Shown: piece by piece, positions 8,510-16,392 of the stretch
How the letters are laid out: each line of letters begins with the position of its first letter
How positions within the stretch are numbered: the first letter of the stretch is position 1
Source of the DNA: DASSTY01 sp035760645
GTDB taxonomy: Bacteria > Gemmatimonadota > Gemmatimonadetes > Gemmatimonadales > GWC2-71-9
DNA: 48,202 bases
Reading direction: 5' to 3'
Assembly (NCBI GenBank): GCA_035760645.1
Contig: DASTSO010000017.1
Location: 1 to 48,202 of the forward strand
Translations under genes and position numbers: made by a program
The notes under the pieces: model-generated
Told to the model about the DNA's origin: nothing
Database searches by the model: none
Seen by the model: the letters and a program-made list of their open reading frames with translations, nothing else

Positions 8510-8645
8510 GGGCTAGGGGCTAGGGGCTAGGGTGTCCCGATGTGGAGCGGCCCTCCGATCGCCGGGATCGGAGGGGCGCAATATTTCGGAGCCCCTAGCC
8601 CCTAGCCCCTAGCCCCTAGCCCCTAGCACCTAACACCTAGCACCT
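8507..8645. repeat. Inverted TAGGGGC heptamer arrays flanking a hairpin
   Basis: Left arm: four consecutive units TAGGGGC/TAGGGTG from 8507, the first being the rhomboid stop codon. Right arm (about 8590-8645): five CCCCTAG units grading into CACCTAA/CACCTAG. Between them lies a strong hairpin. The left arm provides four runs of three or more G separated by 3-4 nt and could form a G-quadruplex. The arms could also pair with each other. The gap to the next gene start (8710) holds nothing else recognisable. Confidence 0.85.
8546..8579 (+). terminator. Hairpin terminator-like core after the rhomboid gene
   Basis: GCGGCCCTCCGATC pairs with GATCGGAGGGGCGC around a 5-nt loop, with a short AT stretch (AATATTT) just downstream. 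The arms are almost identical to the hairpin at 37997-38030. Probably a factor-independent terminator for the rhomboid transcript. Confidence 0.7.
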
Positions 8646-8709
8646 GCGACCTGTTATTCTCCCCCGCACCCGCAGCCCTCCCCCGGGCCGGGCCTCGCAC
8701 CCCGCGTCC

Positions 8710-10374
8710 ATGCCTTCACACCTTCGCAGCCTTCCGCGCGCCGCCGGACTCCGGCTCGGCGCGGCCCTCGCGCTCGCCCCCCTCGGGGCGTGCGGCCGGG
8801 AGTTCCCGCGCCAACCCGCCGACTCGCCGACGGTGCGCGTGGGCGTGGCCGAGCCGGTGAGCAGCTTCCGGCTGGTGGACGCGGCGTCGCTGAGCGTGGC
8901 GCGCTTCGCGGACCTGGTCTACGAGGGGCTCACGCAGGCCGACCCCGCCGGCAACATCCGGCCGATGCTCGCGACCCACTGGGACATCAGCGCCGACGCA
9001 CGCACCTTCCGCTTCCACCTGCGGCGGGGCGTGCGCTTTCACGACGGCACTCCCTTCGGCGCGGCCGACGTGGTGCGCGCGTGGGAGGCGGCGCTGCGCG
9101 AGCCGCCCGGCGCGGAGACGCATCCCTACATGCTCGACCCGATCGAAGGCGCGGAGGCCTTCTCCCGCGGCAAGGCGCCGCGGGTGACGGGGCTGCGCGT
9201 GGTGGACGACTCGACGCTCGAGGTGCGGCTCACCCAGCCGCTGGTGCTCTTCCCCGCCCTCCTGTCGCTGCAGTCCACCTTCGTCGGCGCGCGCGCGGCC
9301 GACGCCGGGCATCCGCTCGGCACCGGCCCCTGGCGCTGGGTGCGCGGGCGGCCAAACACCGACGACGAGATCTGGCTCGCGCGCCACGACGGCTACTGGG
9401 GCGCGCCGCCACGCCTCGACTCGGTCGTCATGCGCGCCGTGCCCGACAGTCTCCAGCTCGCGGCGTTCCGCACGCATTGGCTCGACTTCGCCAACCCGGT
9501 CGCGGTCCAGGCACAGGCGGCGGTCGCCGCGAGCGGCGACGTGGGCTATCTCAGCGGGTCGGGCCACGGGCTCACGCGGCTGGTCATCAACCTGCGCGAG
9601 CCGGTCTTCCGCGACGTGCGCGTGCGGCGCGCGCTCAACCACGCGATCGACGTCGAGCGGCTCGTGCGCACCTTCCCCGAGCGCGCCCTCGCTCCCGCGA
9701 CCGGCGCGATCCCGCCGCAGCTCCCGGGCGGCGCGGGCCTCGACAGCCTCACCGGTGCCGCCGCGGGCGCGGCGCGCGCGCCCTACGGCTTCGACCCCGC
9801 GCTCGCCCGGCGGCTCCTCGCCGAGGGCGGCTATCCGCTGCACCGGCCCCTCCGGCTCTACGCGCTCGCCCCCCGGCGCGGCGTCTATCGCTCGCAGCTC
9901 GGCCGGCTGATCCGCGACTACTTCACCGCCGTCGGGCTCACGGTCGAGTACCACGAGGCGTCCGACGCCGCGGCCGCGCTGGCCGACGGGCGCGCCGATC
10001 TCGTGCTGGAGAACTGGGCCGCCGACTACGCCGACGGCGACGCCATGCTCCACCCGCTCTACTACGGCGCCACCGCGGGCGCGGCCGGCAACTCGGGCGG
10101 CTTCCGGGACCCGGTGGCGGACAGTCTCATCGATCTCGAGCGCCGCGAGGCCGATCCCGCGCGCCGCGCGGCGCTGCTGCGCGAGGCCGACGCGCGTGTC
10201 TTCGACCAGGCGGCCAACGTCTTCATCTGGTTCACGCGCAGCACGACGGCCTACAGCCTCCGCCTGCGCGGCTGGCAGCCGACCACCTACACGACGCGCT
10301 ACCAGCGGCTGGAGCTCGCGGGCGCCGACGCCGACGCGGACGCCGACGCGGACGCGCAGGCGAGTCGCCGCTGA
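8710..10374 (+). CDS. Peptide/oligopeptide ABC transporter substrate-binding lipoprotein (SBP family 5)
   Basis: 554 residues. The signal peptide ends LGACG, a lipobox, so this is a lipid-anchored periplasmic protein. The body follows the OppA/DppA pattern: FADLVYEGLTQADPAGNIRP, LATHWDISADARTFRFHLR, GVRFHDGTPFGAADVVRAWE (family-5 signature), and late GRADLVLENWAADYADGDAM. Family role: capture of peptides or other solutes for an ABC importer. No permease or ATPase genes are adjacent, so it is an orphan binding protein. The C-terminus is an Ala-Asp dipeptide repeat encoded by 6-bp tandem repeats (about 10325-10360) and is likely disordered. The next gene starts 46 bp downstream. Confidence 0.88.
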   Translation: MPSHLRSLPRAAGLRLGAALALAPLGACGREFPRQPADSPTVRVGVAEPVSSFRLVDAASLSVARFADLVYEGLTQADPAGNIRPMLATHWDISADARTFRFHLRRGVRFHDGTPFGAADVVRAWEAALREPPGAETHPYMLDPIEGAEAFSRGKAPRVTGLRVVDDSTLEVRLTQPLVLFPALLSLQSTFVGARAADAGHPLGTGPWRWVRGRPNTDDEIWLARHDGYWGAPPRLDSVVMRAVPDSLQLAAFRTHWLDFANPVAVQAQAAVAASGDVGYLSGSGHGLTRLVINLREPVFRDVRVRRALNHAIDVERLVRTFPERALAPATGAIPPQLPGGAGLDSLTGAAAGAARAPYGFDPALARRLLAEGGYPLHRPLRLYALAPRRGVYRSQLGRLIRDYFTAVGLTVEYHEASDAAAALADGRADLVLENWAADYADGDAMLHPLYYGATAGAAGNSGGFRDPVADSLIDLERREADPARRAALLREADARVFDQAANVFIWFTRSTTAYSLRLRGWQPTTYTTRYQRLELAGADADADADADAQASRR

Positions 10375-10420
10375 CGCGGGCCACCTTGCGTCCGCCGCCG
10401 CGCGCGCGATATTCTGCCGC

Positions 10421-11365
10421 GTGCTGATCAACCTGATTCCGGAATTCCTCGCGGTGCTGCGCGACAGCGATCGCGAGCGCGCCTACCGGCAGTATCACGA
10501 GAGCCATCGCGCCATCCTCGACGCCTACTGGCGCAACTACGTGCTCGATCCGGAGAGCTCGCACGCGGCGGAGGTCGTCGCCAACGCGCTGCGCGCCGAC
10601 CGGAGCGATCTCGAGGCGCTCGTGAAGGCGGTGGACCTCGTGCCGCTGGTCGAGGACGCGATCGGCCGCGCGCACGAGGTGCTGCAGCTCGACCGGCCCA
10701 CCGACACCTACCTCATGGTCGGCATGGGCGGCGCGAACGCCGGCGAGCTGGTCGTCGGCGGCCGCGGCGTCGCGTTCGTCTGCATCGAGCACTTCACGGG
10801 GCGGGTGAATCCGGAGACCTACGGCATGGGCCTGAGCCACGAGCTCATCCCGCTCTGGGTCGCGCACGAGCTCGCGCACACGGTGCGCTACACGAGCGGC
10901 GAAAGCCAGAGCGATCTGCGCCGGCTCGTGGCCGAGCACGCCGGCTACTACGACTACTGGGCGACCGGCAGCCGCGCCTCGCTGCGCGAGTTGCTCCTCA
11001 ACGAGGGGCTCGCGGTGCACGCCGCCATGGCGGTCGCGCCGGGACACGATCCGGCCGACTACTTCGGCTACCCGCGTCGCCAGTACCACCGGCTCCGCGA
11101 GATGGAGAGCTTCCTCCGCCGCGTCGTCGAGCCCGACCTCGACAGCGCGGGCCTGGGGCTCCGGCTCCGCTACCTCTCGGGCGGAATGAGCCCGAGCGCC
11201 CGGCTCGTCGCCGGCCGGGTGATCCCCGAGCGCGCCGGCTACTACCTGGGCTACCGCATGGCCGAGCCGCTGGTGGCCGAGCGCGGGATCGCGGCCGCGC
11301 TGCGCGCGCCGGTGCAGGATTTCCAGAGCGCCGAGTCGGCGGCGGTGGGAATCCAGACGGCCTGA
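10421..11365 (+). CDS. Predicted zinc metallopeptidase-like protein (HExxH, DUF2268-like)
   Basis: 314 residues from GTG 10421, with no signal peptide, so probably cytoplasmic. The centre carries WVAHELAHTV, an HExxH zinc motif, and about 45 residues later LLLNEGLAVHAAMAVAPG, where the Glu is a plausible third zinc ligand as in gluzincins. The mostly helical surroundings fit the DUF2268 'predicted Zn-dependent protease' type, though I place it there from motif spacing only. The C-terminal RAGYYLGYRMAEPLVAERG is also typical of that group. Substrate unknown. It follows the orphan peptide-binding lipoprotein, so a joint role in peptide handling is conceivable but unproven. Confidence 0.7.
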   Translation: MLINLIPEFLAVLRDSDRERAYRQYHESHRAILDAYWRNYVLDPESSHAAEVVANALRADRSDLEALVKAVDLVPLVEDAIGRAHEVLQLDRPTDTYLMVGMGGANAGELVVGGRGVAFVCIEHFTGRVNPETYGMGLSHELIPLWVAHELAHTVRYTSGESQSDLRRLVAEHAGYYDYWATGSRASLRELLLNEGLAVHAAMAVAPGHDPADYFGYPRRQYHRLREMESFLRRVVEPDLDSAGLGLRLRYLSGGMSPSARLVAGRVIPERAGYYLGYRMAEPLVAERGIAAALRAPVQDFQSAESAAVGIQTA

Positions 11366-11441
11366 GCTGGACCACAGGAGCGACAGACACGCGACACGAT
11401 GTCGCCAGCACGGCACCATCACCCCTGCTCCAGCCCCGCTC

Positions 11442-11473
11442 GCCCCGGTCCCCCACGACGCCGGGGCCTTTTG
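11442..11473 (+). terminator. Rho-independent terminator after the metallopeptidase gene
   Basis: GCCCCGG (11442-11448) pairs with CCGGGGC (11461-11467), followed by CTTTTG. Best-formed terminator of this gap; it separates the SBP/peptidase pair from the next cluster. Confidence 0.7.
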
Positions 11474-11508
11474 TATCCTGCGGTTTCCCAAACCCTTGCA
11501 TTGCGTCA

Positions 11509-11537
11509 CCTCACGTAGCTACTGAGGTCACGTGAGG
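11509..11537. promoter_or_regulatory. Inverted repeat, possible operator
   Basis: CCTCACGT (11509-11516) and ACGTGAGG (11530-11537) form a perfect 8-bp inverted repeat with a 13-bp spacer, about 65 bp upstream of the lipoprotein start. The right arm includes the palindrome TCACGTGA. This is the right size for a dimeric regulator site in front of the transporter cluster, but no regulator gene is adjacent. Confidence 0.35.
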
Positions 11538-11601
11538 CCAGTCACCACGTCGGTCCCTGCTTCTACTTAGGATCGAGGCAGGCCGGGACCGGGAGGCGGA
11601 C

Positions 11602-12027
11602 GTGAGTGCGAGGTGGCTCTGGGCGGGGGTGGCCGCGGGACTCGCGGCCTGCGGGCCGTCGCCGCCGCAGCAGCTCGGCGAGCAGCTCGGCGAGCAGCTC
11701 GAGCGGATCGCCTCCGCGACCCGGACCACCGAGCTCACGGCCAGGCAGTGGGGCGACGGAAGTCTCCCCGATGGCTACGCCATCCAGATGAGCCGGATCG
11801 CGGGCCAGTCACTCCGGCGCATCGCGCGCCGGCCCATCTGGCAGCACGCCCCGGCAGACATCCGCGACACCGCCCTGGACCACGCCGCCGCCAGCGCCGC
11901 CCTCGCCGACCGACTGGGCCAGGCAGCCCGCTCGGGCGACCGCGCCGCGGCGACCGGGCTCGCGAGCCGCTCCGCCCGGCTCGCCGCGGCGACGCGGCGG
12001 CTCCGCGAGCGCGTGAGTCCCCGGTGA
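11602..12027 (+). CDS. Small putative lipoprotein preceding the Nramp-like transporter
   Basis: 141 residues from GTG 11602 with GGGAGGCGGA as ribosome-binding site. A short signal peptide ends in GLAACG, a lipobox. The mature N-terminus contains the duplicated QLGEQLGEQLE, encoded by a 12-bp tandem repeat at about 11670-11705. The rest is predicted all-helical and rich in Ala, Arg and Asp, with no recognised domain. It lies 29 bp upstream of the transporter start and is probably in the same transcript. I do not recognise a family; a periplasmic helical accessory is a guess. Confidence 0.65.
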   Translation: MSARWLWAGVAAGLAACGPSPPQQLGEQLGEQLERIASATRTTELTARQWGDGSLPDGYAIQMSRIAGQSLRRIARRPIWQHAPADIRDTALDHAAASAALADRLGQAARSGDRAAATGLASRSARLAAATRRLRERVSPR

Positions 12028-12056
12028 GCGCCCGGTGACCACGCCGTGAGCGCGCC

Positions 12057-13286
12057 GTGAGCAGCGGCAAGCCCAGGTGGCTCGAGGTCGCGCTCGGCAT
12101 CCTCACCGGGATCGGCGGCTTTCTCGAGGCCGGCTCACTCGCCACCGCCGTCCAGGCCGGTGCCTCCTACCGCTTTCAGCTCGGCTGGGCGCTCGTCCTC
12201 GGCGCCGTCTGTCTCGCCGCGCTCGCGGAGATGGCAGGGCGGTTCGCCGCGATCAGCCAGCACACCGTCCTCGACGCGATCCGCGACCGGTTCGGTTTCC
12301 GCTTCTACGCGCTCCTCGCCGGCATCTCGCTCTTCGTCATCTACCTCGTCCTCGCCTCCGAGCTGGGCGGCGTGGCGCTCGCGCTCCAGCTCGCCACCGG
12401 CGCGTCGTTCCGCTGGTGGGCGCTCCTCGTGGCGGTGGTCTCGTGGCTCGCCCTCTGGAAGGGGAGCTTCAGCTTCATCGAGAACGGCGTCGGCGTGCTG
12501 GGACTCGTCACCGCCGCCTTTCTCGTCGCCGCCCTCGTGCTGCATCCGCCCTGGGGCGACGTCGCCCGCGGACTCCTGCCGAGCCTGCCGACGGAACAGC
12601 CGGCGCACTACTGGTTCACCGCGGTGAGCATCATCGGCGCGTCGATCAGCCCCTACCTCGTCGTCTTCTACTCCTCGGGCGCGATCGAGGGCGGCTGGGA
12701 CGTGAGCCACCTCGGGATCAACCGCCTCACCGCCGGCGTCGGCATGAGCTTCGGCGCCACCGTCGCGCTCGGCGCGCTCATCGTGGCGGCGATGATCTTC
12801 CATCCGCTCGACCTGCAGGTGGACCGCTACGAGCAGATCGCGCTGCTGCTGCCCGAGGTGTTCGGGCGCACGGGGTTCTGGCTCTTCGTCGCCTCGCTCG
12901 CCATCGCCTGCTTCGGCGCCGGGCTCGAGCTCGCGCTCTCGGCGGCCTACACCGTGGGCCAGGGACTCGGCTGGCGCTGGAGCAAGGACCAGGCGCCCGC
13001 GGCCGACGCGCGCTTCAGCACCGTCTACACGCTCCTCCTCCCGCTCGCGGCGCTGCCCATCGCGCTCGGGCTCGATCCGCTCAAGGTGACGCTCTTCTCG
13101 ATGGCGCTCACCGCCGCCTCGCTGCCGCTCATCGTGCTCCCCTTCCTCGTGCTCATGAACGACAGGATGTACGTGCGCGAGTACGGCAACGGCTGGGCGG
13201 GCAACCTCACCGTCGCGGTGATCACGCTGCTCGCCGGCGTCGTCGCCGTCGTGGCGATCCCGCTCCAGCTCCTCGGAGGAAGCTGA
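12057..13286 (+). CDS. Divergent Nramp-family metal ion transporter
   Basis: 409 residues from GTG 12057; about 11 TM helices. The Nramp fold is recognisable at TM1 (GIGGFLEAGSLATAVQAGA, where canonical members have a DPGN-containing helix break followed by QAGA) and at TM6 (IIGASISPYLVVFYSSG, where canonical MntH has a Met-containing break). The TM1 Asp and Asn are replaced by Glu and Ser, and the TM6 Met by Ser in an SPY motif. Members with an SPY TM6 form a separate Nramp-related group; lack of the Met is known to change metal preference away from soft Mn/Fe-type ions in the NRMT Mg transporters. Substrate here cannot be assigned. The next gene starts 17 bp downstream. Confidence 0.82.
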   Translation: MSSGKPRWLEVALGILTGIGGFLEAGSLATAVQAGASYRFQLGWALVLGAVCLAALAEMAGRFAAISQHTVLDAIRDRFGFRFYALLAGISLFVIYLVLASELGGVALALQLATGASFRWWALLVAVVSWLALWKGSFSFIENGVGVLGLVTAAFLVAALVLHPPWGDVARGLLPSLPTEQPAHYWFTAVSIIGASISPYLVVFYSSGAIEGGWDVSHLGINRLTAGVGMSFGATVALGALIVAAMIFHPLDLQVDRYEQIALLLPEVFGRTGFWLFVASLAIACFGAGLELALSAAYTVGQGLGWRWSKDQAPAADARFSTVYTLLLPLAALPIALGLDPLKVTLFSMALTAASLPLIVLPFLVLMNDRMYVREYGNGWAGNLTVAVITLLAGVVAVVAIPLQLLGGS

Positions 13287-13303
13287 CGTGGGAGGGCGCT
13301 GAC

Positions 13304-13708
13304 GTGTCGGGCCCCGACGCCGAGCGGCCGCTGCGCCTCGTGCGCGACGTGCTCGACCAGCGCGTCTTCGACCGCGACGTCCACGTGCTGGGCCGGGTGG
13401 ACGGCCTCGCGCTCGAGCTGCGCGAGGGCGAGCCGCCGCGCGCCGTCTACGTCGAGCTCGGCGCCACCACGCTCGCCGCGCGCCTGAGCGCGCGTCTGGG
13501 GCGCTGGGCTCGGCGGCTCGCCGAGCGTTGGGGCGCGGGGCGGCCGGAACCGGTACGGTTCGCGTGGACGAAGGTGCGCCGCATCGACCTCGATCTGCAC
13601 CTGGATGCGGATCGCGCGGAGTCGCACGTGCTCGATCTGGATCGCTGGCTCTATGCCAGGTTCATCCGGCACCTCCCCGGCGCCGGCGCGCGGAAGGAGG
13701 ACGAGTGA
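13304..13708 (+). CDS. PRC-barrel-like protein A
   Basis: 134 residues from GTG 13304, with a GGAGG in the preceding bases. The N-terminal part reads LRLVRDVLDQRVFDRDVHVL followed by GRVDGLALELREGEPPRAVYVELG, the beta-rich 'D.. V.D..G..LG.V' pattern of PRC-barrel domains. The C-terminal half is basic and helical (RLGRWARRLAERW) and ends with acidic KEDE. No signal peptide, so cytoplasmic. PRC-barrel domains occur in RimM and photosynthetic reaction-centre H subunits and mediate protein or RNA contacts. Position after an Nramp-like transporter, with a GTGA overlap to a second PRC-like gene, suggests a cytoplasmic accessory or regulator of the transporter; this is inference. Confidence 0.6.
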   Translation: MSGPDAERPLRLVRDVLDQRVFDRDVHVLGRVDGLALELREGEPPRAVYVELGATTLAARLSARLGRWARRLAERWGAGRPEPVRFAWTKVRRIDLDLHLDADRAESHVLDLDRWLYARFIRHLPGAGARKEDE

Positions 13709-14070
13709 CGGCGCATGGCCACCCCACGACCCGCGAGGTCCGCGTCGAGCTGCTCGCCGGCCGCCGCGTCCGCGACGCCGCCGGCGCGGCCGTCGGCCGG
13801 ATCGAGGAGATCCACGCCGAACGGCAGGATCTCGAGTGCATCGTGGAGGAATTCGTCGTCGGTCCCGCGGCGCTTCTCGAGCGCCTCGGCGCCTGGGCCG
13901 GCGGCACGACGCCGTTCAAGCACCTGGGCGGCCTCGCGAAGCGGCTGCGCTGGGAGTACCGCATCCCCTGGCACCTCGTCGACCTCTCCGACCCCGCCCA
14001 CCCGCGCGTGCGCTGCCGCCGCGCCGAGCTCGAGCCGTACCGCCGCGCGGGCGACGACGTGTCCGTGTGA
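13705..14070 (+). CDS. PRC-barrel-like protein B
   Basis: 121 residues from GTG 13705, overlapping the stop of protein A. VRVELLAGRRVRDAAGAAVG followed by RIEEIHAERQDLECIVEEFV is again the PRC-barrel pattern ('V.D..G..VGRI..I'). A helical stretch (ALLERLGAWAGG) and a C-terminal segment with YRIPWHLVDLSDPAHPRVRC follow; 'W..VD..DP..P' is often seen in stand-alone PRC proteins. It may form a pair with protein A. The gene converges on the FNT channel gene, with only 22 bp between the stops. Confidence 0.6.
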   Translation: MTAHGHPTTREVRVELLAGRRVRDAAGAAVGRIEEIHAERQDLECIVEEFVVGPAALLERLGAWAGGTTPFKHLGGLAKRLRWEYRIPWHLVDLSDPAHPRVRCRRAELEPYRRAGDDVSV

Positions 14071-14092
14071 GCGGCGCGGCGCCGGCCCCGCC

Positions 14093-14953
14093 TCACTCCC
14101 CGTCCGACTGCGCGCTCGGCGGGCGCTCGGGGCGGACCTGGGCGTAGTTGAGGAGGGCGACGAGGAGGACGCCGCCGATCGCGTTGCCGATCACGGCGGG
14201 GACGACGAAGTCGCCGAAGGCGTGGCCCCAGCCGTAGTCACCGGCGCGGAAGGCGCGGTAGAAGGCCTCGACCGAGCCGACCACCGCGTGGCGGAATCCC
14301 AGGGCCGAGATCGCCGCCGTGCAGATCCAGATGAGCGTGAGCTGGGCGAAGGTGTCCACCGTGGCGGCCAGCAGCCAGGTGAGGAGCGCGATGAGCCAGC
14401 CGGCGAAGACCGCCTTGTAGAGGATGTCGCCGAAGCCGCCCGCGGTGGCGTGCCCGGCGAGCTTCAGGAGCTCGGGATGGAGCTCCGGCGCGAGCGCCGT
14501 GGTCCGTGCTACTACCCACGCGTAGATGAAGGTGCCGAGCAGGTTGCCGACGAGGAGGATCCCCCAGAGGCGGAGCATGCCGAGAAAGCTCTGGAGGTCG
14601 CGCCGGTCGAGGACGGCGAGCACGGGGGTGAGGGTGTTCTCGGTGAAGAGCTCGCTCCGGCCCATGATGACGAAGATGAACCCGATGGGATAGGCGGCCG
14701 CGGCGGCCGCCATTCCCCAGCCGTCGGGCACCAGCGTCATCAGGTAGCCGCCCACGAGGAAGCTGAACCCGATCGCGAGCCCCGAGGCGAGCGAGGAGAA
14801 GAAGAGCGAGAACGAGGAGCGCTCCAGCTCCTTCTCCGCCCCCGCGAGCACGTTGTCGTGGATCTGGACCGCCGAGAGCCGGGTGCTGGCTTCGGGCCGG
14901 CGGGCGGAGCGGGTAGGGGGTCGGGGAGGCGCCTTGGGTTCGGGGTCGGACAC
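14093..14953 (-). CDS. Formate/nitrite transporter (FNT) family membrane protein
   Basis: 286 residues. A hydrophilic, Pro/Arg-rich N-terminus (about 45 residues) is followed by SSFSLFFSSLASGLAIGFSF and GRSELFTENTLTPVLAVLDR, the FNT signature loop, then LGTFIYAWVV and the late VDTFAQLTLIWICTAAISAL. Six TM helices are expected, forming a pentameric channel for small monovalent anions. The closest textbook type is YfdC, with the extended N-terminus, rather than FocA. Anion specificity cannot be inferred. Its upstream region coincides with an octamer array that also lies downstream of mnmE. Confidence 0.88.
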   Translation of the reverse strand: MSDPEPKAPPRPPTRSARRPEASTRLSAVQIHDNVLAGAEKELERSSFSLFFSSLASGLAIGFSFLVGGYLMTLVPDGWGMAAAAAAYPIGFIFVIMGRSELFTENTLTPVLAVLDRRDLQSFLGMLRLWGILLVGNLLGTFIYAWVVARTTALAPELHPELLKLAGHATAGGFGDILYKAVFAGWLIALLTWLLAATVDTFAQLTLIWICTAAISALGFRHAVVGSVEAFYRAFRAGDYGWGHAFGDFVVPAVIGNAIGGVLLVALLNYAQVRPERPPSAQSDGE

Positions 14954-14962
14954 GGGAGCTCC

Positions 14963-15044
14963 GTGAGGACGGGAGGACGGGAGAACGGCAGGTGTGCTCC
15001 GTTACCCACCTCCCGTCCTACCGTCTTCCCGTCCTCCCGTCCAT
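14963..15044. repeat. Inverted GGACGGGA octamer arrays between mnmE and the FNT gene
   Basis: Left arm (about 14964-14987) reads GTGAGGACGGGAGGACGGGA; right arm (15009-15042) reads CTCCCGTCCTACCGTCTTCC and continues GTCCTCCCGTCC, the reverse complement of degenerate copies of the same octamer. The arms can pair with each other. The element lies 9 bp beyond the mnmE TGA stop (minus strand). Same architecture as the heptamer elements, with a different unit. Confidence 0.75.
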
Positions 15045-15052
15045 GCTCCCCG

Positions 15053-16390
15053 TCACTTCCCCACGCAGAAGCTCCCGAACACCCGGTCGAGGATCTGCTC
15101 GACGTCGATCGCGCCGACCAGCTCGTCGAGCGCGGTCGCGGCGAGGCGGAGGTGGTGGGATGCCAGGACGGCGTCACCGGTCGCGCCGATGTGGCCGAGC
15201 GCGTCGGCGACCTCCGCCCGGGCGGTGGCGAGCGCCTGCCGGTGGCGCTCGTGGGCGACCGCCTGCTCGACGTCCGTGGCCGAGAGCCCGGCTTCGAACA
15301 CCCGCGCGACGACCGCCGCCCGGAGGTGGGCGAGCCCTTCTGCCGTGACGACCGAAACCGGCACGCCGTTCTGGCCGGCATCGCAGATGTCTCGATGCAG
15401 GTCGGCCTTCGTGCGCACCAGCAGCGCGGGGTGGTCGGTGAGGATCGCCGCCTCGTCGGGCGCGAGCGGGCGGCCGGACTCGACGCAGAGGAGCACCAGG
15501 TCGGCGGCGGCGAGCCAGCGGCGGCTCACCTCGATGCCCATCCGGTCGATCCGGTCGGGCGAGTCCCAGATGCCGGCGGTATCGGCGAGGCGGACGGGCC
15601 AGCCGTCGAAGCTCGTGGCCGCCTCGACCGCGTCGCGGGTGGTGCCGGGGATCTCGGTGACGAGCGCGCGGTCGGTGCCGAGGAGGGCGTTGAAGAGGGA
15701 GGACTTCCCGGCGTTGGGCCGCCCGGCGAGGACGACGAGGGCGCCGGCGCGGAGCCGCTCGCCGGCCGGGGCGCTCGCGAGCAGGCGATCGAGCCGGGCG
15801 GCGAGCGCCTCGAGCCCGGCGCGGATCGTCGCGGCGGGAACGGGGCCGTCGTCCTCCTCGGGGAAGTCGATCTCGTAGCTCAGGAGTGCCTGGGCTTCGA
15901 CCAGCGCCTCGCGCAGCTCGGCGAGCCGGCGCGAGAGCCCGCCCTCGAGTCGGGCGAGCGCGGCGCGGGTCTGCCGCGGCGCCGTCGCATCGATCAGGTC
16001 GCCCACCGCCTCGGCCTGCACGAGGTCGAGCTTGCCGTTCAGGACGGCGCGGCGGGTGAACTCCCCCGGCGCCGCGGGCCGGGCCCCGGCGGCGTGGAGC
16101 GCGGCGAGGAGCTGCCCCACCACGGCGAGCCCGCCGTGGCAGGCCAGCTCGACCAGGTCGTGCCCGGTGTAGCTGTGGGGCGCGGGAAAGACGGTGTAGA
16201 GCCCGCGGTCGATCGCCCGGCCCGCGGCGTCGCGGAAGGTGGCGAGCGTGGCGCGCCGCGGCCGGTCGGCGCGGAAGCCGGGGATCACCCGCGCCGCCAC
16301 CTCGAACGCGCCACGGCCGTCGAGCCGCACCACCGCGAGCGCCGCGCGGCCCGGCCCCGTGGCGAGGGCGGCGATGGAATCGGAGAGCAG
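15053..16390 (-). CDS. mnmE: tRNA modification GTPase MnmE
   Basis: 445 residues. N-terminal formyl-THF-binding domain (SIAALATGPGRAALAVVRLD; YTGHDLVELACHGG; APGEFTRRAVLNGKLDL), a helical domain, an inserted G domain with GRPNAGKSSL (G1), GTTRD (G2), DTAG (G3) and TKAD (G4), and the C-terminal FCVGK containing the invariant Cys. With MnmG it installs the (carboxymethyl)aminomethyl group on U34 of tRNAs. No ATG, GTG or TTG precedes the conserved N-terminus in this frame. The CTG at 16390, two bases after the yidC stop and close to GAAGAGG, is the best start. A later GTG would delete the conserved N-terminal strand. Last gene of the rpmH operon. Confidence 0.93.
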   Translation of the reverse strand: MLSDSIAALATGPGRAALAVVRLDGRGAFEVAARVIPGFRADRPRRATLATFRDAAGRAIDRGLYTVFPAPHSYTGHDLVELACHGGLAVVGQLLAALHAAGARPAAPGEFTRRAVLNGKLDLVQAEAVGDLIDATAPRQTRAALARLEGGLSRRLAELREALVEAQALLSYEIDFPEEDDGPVPAATIRAGLEALAARLDRLLASAPAGERLRAGALVVLAGRPNAGKSSLFNALLGTDRALVTEIPGTTRDAVEAATSFDGWPVRLADTAGIWDSPDRIDRMGIEVSRRWLAAADLVLLCVESGRPLAPDEAAILTDHPALLVRTKADLHRDICDAGQNGVPVSVVTAEGLAHLRAAVVARVFEAGLSATDVEQAVAHERHRQALATARAEVADALGHIGATGDAVLASHHLRLAATALDELVGAIDVEQILDRVFGSFCVGK

Positions 16391-16392
16391 GC

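Noticed and set aside
8507..8645. Heptamer arrays as a CRISPR-like array
   Set aside because: Units are 7 bp with no unique spacers and no cas genes are nearby.
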